Shown here in pieces: positions 7,103 through 13,016 of a stretch of DNA of 19,046 nucleotides (its first letter is position 1; each line of letters starts with the position of its first letter). The DNA is from a bacterium (lineage in GTDB: Bacteria > Patescibacteriota > Minisyncoccia > UBA6257 > Brennerbacteraceae): the NCBI GenBank assembly GCA_027310425.1, contig DAIDAW010000011.1, positions 1-19,046 of the forward strand, written 5' to 3'. The notes beneath the pieces were generated by a model. It worked only from the letters and a program-made list of their open reading frames with translations, searched no databases and was not told where the DNA came from. A program made the position numbers and the translations under genes.

Positions 7103-7283
7103 CCAAGGTAGAGAGTAGAAAGAGAAAGCGTCTGCGAAAACTATTTTCAAAAAATAAATGCCGCGCGAGAAAGAGAAGGGGGGGGTCATAAAAGAGGGGT
7201 TTAGCTGTCTTTAAACAGGAGAATTGCGTATTGCGGAGTTTAGATGGAGGATATTTATCCTTCAGAACTTTAGCGTAGAAGGA
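7103..7283 (+). other. Gene-free purine-rich spacer
   Basis: Rest of the 396-bp gap between sortase and the next gene. It holds a further copy of the element-B arm, tgcgaaaactat (7133-7144), which can pair with the right arm (7085-7095), a purine-rich tract and a run of eight G (7178-7185). No open frame with coding character or RNA gene was recognised. Confidence 0.5.
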
Positions 7284-7312
7284 TTGACCTTTTATAATCT
7301 TTGTGCTATAAT
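7284..7312 (+). promoter_or_regulatory. Near-consensus strong promoter
   Basis: -35 TTGACC (7284-7289), 17-nt spacer, -10 TATAAT (7307-7312) preceded by TGC, so it is also an extended -10. Predicted start near 7319 leaves a leader of about 37 nt. It is the best promoter in the window. A second TATAAT at 7293-7298 lies in the spacer. Confidence 0.88.
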
Positions 7313-7342
7313 AAAAGAAGCTCGTTCAAAAACCAAAAAAAG

Positions 7343-7350
7343 AAAGGAGG
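7343..7350 (+). promoter_or_regulatory. Full Shine-Dalgarno AAAGGAGG
   Basis: AAAGGAGG lies 5 nt before the ATG at 7356 and fixes that start over in-frame codons further upstream. It is the only full-length ribosome-binding site seen in the window, where most other genes have none. Confidence 0.9.
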
Positions 7351-7355
7351 CCGAC

Positions 7356-7784
7356 ATGAGCGGCCGAAGTTTTTTGCTCGGTTTAACCGCCGTCCTGGTC
7401 GGCGGCGCTGCCATCTTTTTCGGTCTCGCAAAGGGGATTCCGGAGGCCGCAAAAATAGCAGCTGCAGCAACTCCTGTTGCTGCAGCTGGAGAGCAGCAAA
7501 TTGCCGGGGCATCATTCGTGCCCCGACAACAAGGCCAGGCGGAGACATTTACTTTGTCTCCGCATGATATCAATGGGTTGACCCAGGTGCTTGTCTGGGT
7601 TCGGAATAATTTTACAATTCCGGAAATCTGGCAAGCACTTTGGGACGCAGGCATTCGTGTCTGCGTCCTGAATCCCGGCGGCCCCAAGCCGCCGAAGGGG
7701 GAGCCGCCAGTGGCGGTAACCCCAGTCCCCACTGTTTGTATCTCTGGGTGTGGGAACGGAAAGCCCGGAGGAGATGGACCATAA
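7356..7784 (+). CDS. Small secreted or membrane-anchored Pro/Gly/Cys protein, unknown
   Basis: I do not recognise this 142-residue protein. Residues about 5-25 form a hydrophobic signal peptide or anchor (FLLGLTAVLVGGAAIFFGLA), followed by an Ala-rich stretch, a short amphipathic middle (about 62-102, GLTQVLVWVRNNFTIPEIWQ) and a low-complexity tail rich in Pro, Gly and Lys with Cys at 103, 128 and 132. No anchor follows the tail. The combination of a near-consensus promoter, a perfect Shine-Dalgarno and hairpins at the 3' end suggests very high expression, as expected for an abundant surface or secreted component. Its place between sortase and DUF11 protein supports an envelope role, but the activity is unknown. 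The stop codon lies in the stem of a hairpin (7776-7797). Confidence 0.8.
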   Translation: MSGRSFLLGLTAVLVGGAAIFFGLAKGIPEAAKIAAAATPVAAAGEQQIAGASFVPRQQGQAETFTLSPHDINGLTQVLVWVRNNFTIPEIWQALWDAGIRVCVLNPGGPKPPKGEPPVAVTPVPTVCISGCGNGKPGGDGP

Positions 7785-7866
7785 ACTATTATGGTCCGCA
7801 AGAGGAAAGCATTGCTTTCCCCTTGTTATCTGAAAGTTTTGCAAAAGCTTTTAGATAACAGGGAAA
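7776..7866 (+). terminator. Tandem hairpins with competing stems after the small secreted gene
   Basis: Three hairpins in a row: ggaccata (7776-7783) with tatggtcc (7790-7797), covering the stop codon; ggaaagc (7804-7810) with gctttcc (7814-7820), triloop att; and a 13-bp stem with one G-T wobble (7824-7836 with 7848-7860). The strand tttccc (7816-7821) can pair instead with gggaaa (7861-7866), extending the third stem at the expense of the second. No long T run follows, so this may be partial termination, attenuation or 3'-end protection rather than a full stop. Confidence 0.6.
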
Positions 7867-7921
7867 CCTGAAAAACAACGAACGACTTATGACTAATAAC
7901 TAATACGACAATACTAATCCT

Positions 7922-9571
7922 ATGAATAACTCAGTGCACCGTTTTATTTTTGCCCTTGTCGCGGTTTTTGCAGCTGCGCTGCTTATGGTTCCTGCAGCGC
8001 CGGTATTCGCAACTGCCGGGCATACGACCGTGTCGAATCCGTGCTTCAACTGTCTTCCGAACGATAAGGAAACATTGCGTTTGAAAAACCGCACGAACGG
8101 CGACAGCGTGTGGCGCGATCCGATTTCCGCAAAGCCCGGCGACCTCGTGGGATTCAACGTATATTACAACAACTCGTCACAGACCGAATTCGCGCGCAAT
8201 ACCGTCATTACGCTGACTCTTCCCAAGAACGAGCAGACGCGCATCGACACGTATGCAACCGTGAGTTCTGACAATGTGAAGTCCGCGAATGATACGGGCG
8301 TCATCAACGTATCCGGATCGGCGAAAGTCGTGCTGCAAAGCCAGGCATACTGGTATCCGAACCAGACAACCGCGAATCCGCAGATTGTGCCGGTTACGTT
8401 TGTCGATCAAGGGCCGTTCATCGCAGCCAGCGTGTTTTTGGGCGATATCGGTCCGTGCTATCCGTACCAAGGCCAGGTTATTTTTGAAGGCCAGCTGACT
8501 GGCACTGCGCCGAGCCCGACTCCCACGCCGACCTATACGCCGGCTCCGACCCCTACGCCGCTGAGCTACATCAATATTTCCAAGACTGTGCGCAACGTGA
8601 ATCAGAACACCGCGTTCCTGAACAGCGTGAACGCGAACCAGGGCGAACAGGTGCAGTTTTCCATCAGCGTGAGCGCGTTCGGCACTGTTTCAACCGCGGG
8701 CAATGTGCTTGTGCAGGATACGCTGCCGTCGTATCTGACTCTTGTGCCCGGCTCGGTGCGTCTGGATAATCAGTATGTTGCCGATACCGCATTGTTTTAT
8801 TCAAACCTTGATCTTGGCACGCTTTATCCCGGCCAGACGCGCACCATCCAGTTTTTGGCGAATGTCGCAACCGGCATTCCGCAGGGCACGCAGATTCTCA
8901 CGAATACCGCCCGGGCATGGAGCAATACCGGCAACACGGTTCAGGCGAGCGCGCAGGTCATTGTAAACGGAACGTCATACGCCAACAGCGTGCTGTCTTT
9001 GACCAAGCAGGCGCGCGATCTCGCCATCACAACGTCCAATACCTACTACAGCGATTTGTATACCGTGCCGGGCCGCGATATCGAATTCCAGCTTGTCGTG
9101 ACGAATCTAGGCAATACGACTGCGACGAACGTAACGGTGCAGGACGCGCTGCCTTCCGGCATGACCTACGATGTGTACAGCACGACGGTCGACAACAGCC
9201 AGAATCCTGACGGAATCGTAGCAGGCGGCATCACGATCGGATCGCTTCTGCCGGGACAGACGCGCACCATTCGGTTCCGTGCTTTGGTAGCGCAGACCGG
9301 GTATTTCACGCAGAACAGCACGCAACTCGTAAATACCGCGTATACGCGCGCGGACAGCGTGTCGCAGATTCAGGCAACTTCCAATGTGTGGGTAGTGAAG
9401 CAGGGACGCGTCTTGGGCGCGGCGACGGTTGATACCGGAGCCAATATTACGGGATTGCTCGCGTTCGGCGGCACCGGATTCGGATCGTTCGCTTTGGGTG
9501 CGTACCAGATTGCGCGCAAGCGAATGCTCCGCGCAAAAATCGCTGCACTGCGCGCGATCGCAAAGGTATAA
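7922..9571 (+). CDS. DUF11-repeat surface protein with C-terminal membrane anchor
   Basis: The 549-residue protein has a signal peptide (1-30, likely cut after PVFA), an N-terminal beta-rich domain (about 45-193), a Pro/Thr linker (195-214), two DUF11-type Ig-like repeats (about 217-350 and 357-492) and a C-terminal helix (about 508-528) followed by a basic tail (ARKRMLRAK). Each DUF11 repeat carries the LPGQTRTI / YPGQTRTI and QDxLPSxxT family signatures. Just before the helix is LGAATVDTGAN, a tail layout like a sortase signal but without a clear LPxTG. It is likely a surface stalk or adhesin. No Shine-Dalgarno; a weak AATACT -10 at 7910-7915 is 6 nt before the ATG, so it may be leaderless or read through from 7284. 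Confidence 0.92.
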   Translation: MNNSVHRFIFALVAVFAAALLMVPAAPVFATAGHTTVSNPCFNCLPNDKETLRLKNRTNGDSVWRDPISAKPGDLVGFNVYYNNSSQTEFARNTVITLTLPKNEQTRIDTYATVSSDNVKSANDTGVINVSGSAKVVLQSQAYWYPNQTTANPQIVPVTFVDQGPFIAASVFLGDIGPCYPYQGQVIFEGQLTGTAPSPTPTPTYTPAPTPTPLSYINISKTVRNVNQNTAFLNSVNANQGEQVQFSISVSAFGTVSTAGNVLVQDTLPSYLTLVPGSVRLDNQYVADTALFYSNLDLGTLYPGQTRTIQFLANVATGIPQGTQILTNTARAWSNTGNTVQASAQVIVNGTSYANSVLSLTKQARDLAITTSNTYYSDLYTVPGRDIEFQLVVTNLGNTTATNVTVQDALPSGMTYDVYSTTVDNSQNPDGIVAGGITIGSLLPGQTRTIRFRALVAQTGYFTQNSTQLVNTAYTRADSVSQIQATSNVWVVKQGRVLGAATVDTGANITGLLAFGGTGFGSFALGAYQIARKRMLRAKIAALRAIAKV

Positions 9572-9572
9572 C

Positions 9573-9722
9573 GCGTCTTCGGACTATTCCTTCAAACACC
9601 GAGAATACACCTGCTCCTGCGGCGGGCGTTTCTCTGCGTTCTCATTTCAGCAATTTTCGCTTCGCGAAAAGCCAAGCTTGCTGAAATTCCGAAAGCTGTT
9701 TTCGGGAATGGTCCGAAGACGC
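9573..9722 (+). repeat. Palindromic element C
   Basis: It begins 2 nt after the DUF11 stop and fills much of the 287-bp gap before pyrD. Outer arms 9573-9590 and 9705-9722 pair over 18 positions with one G-T wobble. The core: atttcagcaa (9644-9653) pairs perfectly with ttgctgaaat (9678-9687), enclosing the triloop hairpin ttttcgc-ttc-gcgaaaa (9654-9670) and the linker gccaagc (9671-9677). A further hairpin, ccgaaa (9689-9694) with tttcgg (9700-9705), follows. Compared with B, the core strand 9636-9653 has 12 identities and 6 transitions out of 18. The remaining gap (9723-9845) shows no gene. Confidence 0.85.
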
Positions 9723-9845
9723 TCAGGGTGGGAATACAGATACGCGCGTATTGTTCTGACCCTGTCGGGACCGTGATGCGCGAATGATCGGTATGTGCGA
9801 AATATCAGACAGGACGCACATCTTCCAGAATTTCGTTTTGCGTTC

Positions 9846-9851
9846 TACAAT
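9846..9851 (+). promoter_or_regulatory. -10 box of pyrD, leaderless arrangement
   Basis: TACAAT at 9846-9851 is followed after 7 nt by the ATG at 9859, which matches the class 2 DHODH N-terminus. No good -35 box was found, so strength is uncertain. Confidence 0.5.
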
Positions 9852-9858
9852 AGAACCA

Positions 9859-10971
9859 ATGCAACTCGTACGCTGGATTTTCGGCATTGTGTATCGTGTT
9901 TGTGTAAAACCGATTTTGTTTTTATTCGACGCCGAGGCGGTGCACGATGCTACGGTTGCGATGGGCGCGCGCATCGGTACTGCCGCAATTGTGCCCGCGC
10001 TGTTGCGTTTTCGCCATCCGATGCTTGCGCAGACCATCGACGGCATTGCGTTTGAAAATCCGGTCGGGCTTGCCGCAGGATTTGATTATGACGGGTTGCT
10101 CGCGGGTGTGCTGGGGAATGTCGGATTCGGGTTTCACACTGTGGGCACGGTTACCGCGCTGCCGTACGAAGGCAACGCGCGGCCGCGCCTGACGCGTCTG
10201 CCTCGTTCGCGCTCGATTCTCGTGAATAAAGGATTCAAATCAAGCGGCGCGCATGCAGTGCGCGCGCGCCTGGATGCCATGAATCTGGCGCGCGAAACCA
10301 TCGGCATCAGCGTAGGGTCATCCAATGTTCCGGACATTGATACGCCGGAGAAAGCGATCGCTGATTATCAGGAAACATTTCTGCTTTTTAAGGATCGCGC
10401 GTACGTGAAGTATTTCGAACTTAACATCAGCTGCCCGAATACGCGTCTTGCGCAGCCGTTTGCCAATCCGGACCGATTCCGCGAGTTGGCGCAGGCAGTC
10501 GCGGGTCTTGGCGTGCGCCAGCCGATATGGGTAAAGATGCCCAGCGAGCATGGATGGGACGATACCAGAAAACTGATGGAGAGCGCGCTTGAATATCAGA
10601 TACATACATTCATTTTTTCAAATCTGGCGCATACCAGGGAAGGAGCCGGCTTGAATCCTCAGGAATATGCGCGCATTGCTTCTTTGGGCGGCGGACTGTC
10701 CGGCAAGCCGGCGCAGCGGTATTCCGATGACGCAATCGCGCGCGCATTCCGTGCGTACGGGGACAAGGTTGTGCTCGTCGGGTGCGGCGGTATTTTTTCC
10801 GCCCGGGACGCGTATCGCAAGATCCGCGCGGGCGCCCGTCTGGTACAATTGATTACCGGTATGATTTATCAGGGTCCGCAGCTCATCGGACAAATAAATG
10901 AACAATTGGTTGCTTTGGCGCGGCGCGACGGCTATGCATCGCTTGCCGGCGCTGTCGGCTCCGCAGGATAA
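9859..10971 (+). CDS. pyrD: Dihydroorotate dehydrogenase, class 2-like with class 1-type catalytic Cys
   Basis: DHODH oxidises dihydroorotate to orotate in pyrimidine synthesis. The 370-residue protein has the membrane-associating N-terminal helices of class 2 (VYRVCVKPILFLFDAEAVHD, 11-30) and class 2 barrel motifs: NPVGLAAGFD (67-76), VGTVTALPYEGNARPR (95-110), GGGLSGKP (277-284) and GARLVQLITGMIYQGP. Unusual points: the base position is Cys192 (NISCPNT), as in class 1, where class 2 has Ser (NISSPNT); the FMN-site Lys of GLDKDG is Tyr77; and the NRxGFNN orotate loop reads NKGFKSSG. An open frame continues upstream to 9784, but the -10 box and family N-terminus favour 9859. Substrate is therefore inferred, and a DHODH-like enzyme with another substrate cannot be excluded. 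Confidence 0.85.
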   Translation: MQLVRWIFGIVYRVCVKPILFLFDAEAVHDATVAMGARIGTAAIVPALLRFRHPMLAQTIDGIAFENPVGLAAGFDYDGLLAGVLGNVGFGFHTVGTVTALPYEGNARPRLTRLPRSRSILVNKGFKSSGAHAVRARLDAMNLARETIGISVGSSNVPDIDTPEKAIADYQETFLLFKDRAYVKYFELNISCPNTRLAQPFANPDRFRELAQAVAGLGVRQPIWVKMPSEHGWDDTRKLMESALEYQIHTFIFSNLAHTREGAGLNPQEYARIASLGGGLSGKPAQRYSDDAIARAFRAYGDKVVLVGCGGIFSARDAYRKIRAGARLVQLITGMIYQGPQLIGQINEQLVALARRDGYASLAGAVGSAG

Positions 10972-10979
10972 CGTTTCGT

Positions 10980-12008
10980 ATGGTTTGGATTATTGAATTC
11001 TTCAGCGGCTTCATTTCAATGCTTTTGTGGATTCCGCTCGGCATTGCGGCGTTCACGCTTCAGGTTCTTGCGCCTGCGCTGCGCATCCAGACGGCCGGCA
11101 TGCAAGAGCCGGGCATTGTATTTTCCATCAAGCAAGCCGAAAGTTTCAATCTCGATCCGTACCGGACCTACGAAGCAATTCTGGACGAACTGCATCCGAA
11201 ATACGTGCGTTTGATCGCGTATTGGGATCGCATTGAAAAACAGCAGGGCGTGTATGATTTTTCCGAATTCGATCGGTACGTGAAAAAATCCGAGCAGGCC
11301 GGCGTGCGCCTTACGCTCATTGCCGGCAGGAAAGTGCCGCGCTGGCCCGAATGCCATATTCCCGCATGGGCGGCAGGCTTGTCCGCGCAAGAACAAAACC
11401 AGGCGCTTCAGGCCTATCTATCCGCGTTCGTCCAGCAATACCGCGCATCCGGAGCGGTGGAACTGTGGCAGGTGGAAAACGAGCCGTTCCTGAATTTCGG
11501 GCCGTGCGATTTCAGCCGCGAAGTGCGCGACGTCGCGTCCGAAGTCGGAGTCGTGCGTTCTTTGGATGCGCGGCCGGTGCTCGTGACCGCGAGCGGAGAA
11601 CTCGACACGTGGCTGCGCGCATTTCTCACCGGAGACCAGGTTGGCGTGTCGCTTTACCGAAGATTTTTCGTCACGACGCCGTGGTTCCGGTTCGGCCTTC
11701 AGTATCCGCTTGCGCCGCTGTTTTATAAATTGAAAGGAGCGTTGTTGCAGACCGTGTTTCCCGGCAAACGACTCATGGTGACCGAGCTGCAGCTGGAGCC
11801 ATGGCTGCCCCAGAGCATTGTTTCGACGCCGCTCAAGCAGCAATTCAAGGAATTGCCGTTTTCCCAATTCCAGAATTATATTTCGTATGCGAGGCAGACT
11901 GGCATCCCGCGGATATATTTATGGGGCGGAGAATGGTGGTACTGGCTCAAAGAGCGCAATTATCCGGAATATTGGAACTATGTTCGTACGGCTGTTTTTG
12001 CGCATTAA
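10980..12008 (+). CDS. GH5/clan A-like glycosidase, membrane-anchored
   Basis: The 342-residue protein has an N-terminal membrane helix (about 7-32) and a TIM-barrel domain typical of clan GH-A glycosidases. Two Glu stand at the expected places: E168 in ELWQVENEPF (acid/base, NEP motif at the end of strand 4) and E269 in RLMVTELQLEPW (nucleophile, strand 7), about 100 residues apart. Early motifs such as KYVRLIAYWDRIEKQQGVYDF resemble GH5/GH42-type proteins. Substrate cannot be told; the context (flippase-like and sugar-phosphate transferase genes next door) points to processing of the cell's own surface glycan rather than polysaccharide feeding. It starts 8 nt after pyrD and overlaps the next gene by 29 nt, so the three are likely cotranscribed. 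Confidence 0.85.
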   Translation: MVWIIEFFSGFISMLLWIPLGIAAFTLQVLAPALRIQTAGMQEPGIVFSIKQAESFNLDPYRTYEAILDELHPKYVRLIAYWDRIEKQQGVYDFSEFDRYVKKSEQAGVRLTLIAGRKVPRWPECHIPAWAAGLSAQEQNQALQAYLSAFVQQYRASGAVELWQVENEPFLNFGPCDFSREVRDVASEVGVVRSLDARPVLVTASGELDTWLRAFLTGDQVGVSLYRRFFVTTPWFRFGLQYPLAPLFYKLKGALLQTVFPGKRLMVTELQLEPWLPQSIVSTPLKQQFKELPFSQFQNYISYARQTGIPRIYLWGGEWWYWLKERNYPEYWNYVRTAVFAH

Positions 12009-13008
12009 AGATTTTATAACCCGCGCTTCGCATAAAGCTGCGGATCGGCTCATTTTTGCCGCGCTTGCGCTTCTTGGATTCGGACTTTTGTTTGTGATTG
12101 CATGGTATGCGGGCGCGGCCAAGATAGCCGGCGTCATCAGCGCGGTGCCGCTTTGGCAATTCGCGTCGCTGTTCGGTTTTGCCATCGTCGTGTATGCGAT
12201 TGCCACGATGCGCTGGCTTTTGATTCTGCGCGGTTACGGCTACACGATTCCGTTCTTTCGCGTTTTTTTCATGCTGTTCAAGGCAGCAACGGTATCGTTG
12301 GTGTTCCCGTCATTCGAAATTTCCGGGGAGACATATAAGGCGTTCCAGCTGCAGAAATTCGGCGTGTCGAAACCGGCGGCATTTGCGGCCGTATTCTTTG
12401 AATTTTTCACCATATTTCTTGTGAACGCCGCAGGCGGACTCGTCGTGCTTGCGTTTATCATGGTGCAGGGATGGCGGACATTTTCTCTCGTCGGATTCGC
12501 GTCTACGATTCTGTTCGCCGGCGCCGCTTTGTTTTTGTTCAAGAAATTTTCGCGCCAGGGATGGTTTACCGCGATGGTGAAAAGATCAATTCCGCTTCAG
12601 GATGAGGACGTGGAAGCGGTCGGGCTTTTCGATTACGGGATTTCTTTTTTTCTACACGAATCGCGCCGCTATCTTATCGCGGCAGCTCTGGTTACGGTTG
12701 CAGGGTTTTCCTGGGAAATCGCGCAGATCGGATTCGTTGCGCGGTTTTTGGGCATTCCCACCGATGCGCTTACTGTCGCAGTGCTCTACATAGGAGTCGG
12801 ATTATTCAACAGTATGCCGGTGTTCGGCGGACTCGGGTTCGGCGAAGCGGGCGCGTTTTTCGCCGGCGCGTCGGTTGGCGTGGGGGATGCGCAGAGTTTG
12901 GCGTTGATGTTTTTGCTGCGTGTGCGCCAGCTTTTCGTGCTTGCGCTCGGCGCACTGTATTTCATCCGTGACGCGCTTTCTTCCGTAGTCCGGCGATCCC
13001 GCGGATGA
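11980..13008 (+). CDS. Lysylphosphatidylglycerol-synthase-TM / flippase-like integral membrane protein
   Basis: This 342-residue protein is almost entirely hydrophobic, with several predicted helices (for example about 24-42, 58-82, 92-110, 133-162, 170-188, 231-250, 263-280, 305-328). It fits the family of the membrane part of MprF (PF03706, also AglD-type proteins): RWLLILRGYG after the second helix and the hallmark NSMPVFGGLGFGEAG near 277-291. Relatives move or modify lipid-linked substrates. The start is set at ATG 11980, which overlaps the glycosidase end by 29 nt; an open frame upstream is a shadow of that gene. Its stop (13006-13008) abuts the stop of the convergent glycosyltransferase with no spacer. 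Confidence 0.85.
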   Translation: MFVRLFLRIKDFITRASHKAADRLIFAALALLGFGLLFVIAWYAGAAKIAGVISAVPLWQFASLFGFAIVVYAIATMRWLLILRGYGYTIPFFRVFFMLFKAATVSLVFPSFEISGETYKAFQLQKFGVSKPAAFAAVFFEFFTIFLVNAAGGLVVLAFIMVQGWRTFSLVGFASTILFAGAALFLFKKFSRQGWFTAMVKRSIPLQDEDVEAVGLFDYGISFFLHESRRYLIAAALVTVAGFSWEIAQIGFVARFLGIPTDALTVAVLYIGVGLFNSMPVFGGLGFGEAGAFFAGASVGVGDAQSLALMFLLRVRQLFVLALGALYFIRDALSSVVRRSRG

Positions 13009-13016
13009 TTACGCGG
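12999..13016 (+). terminator. Short hairpin across two abutting stop codons
   Basis: ccgcg (12999-13003) and cgcgg (13012-13016) are inverted repeats around 8 nt that contain the plus-strand TGA and the minus-strand TAA. Only 5 bp, so a role in bidirectional termination is a guess. Confidence 0.25.

Noticed and set aside
7178..7200. G-quadruplex at the G8 and G4 runs
   Set aside because: Only two long G tracts are present close together; the four tracts needed for a standard intramolecular quadruplex are not clear.
6967..9722. Elements B and C as plain Rho-independent terminators
   Set aside because: They are far larger than needed, have nested stems with a shared core and no T run directly after the core; termination may be a side effect but does not explain the conserved architecture.
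4114..9722. Elements A-C as a CRISPR array or tRNA-like genes
   Set aside because: There are no regularly spaced direct repeats, no cas genes, and no cloverleaf with a recognisable anticodon arm or CCA end.
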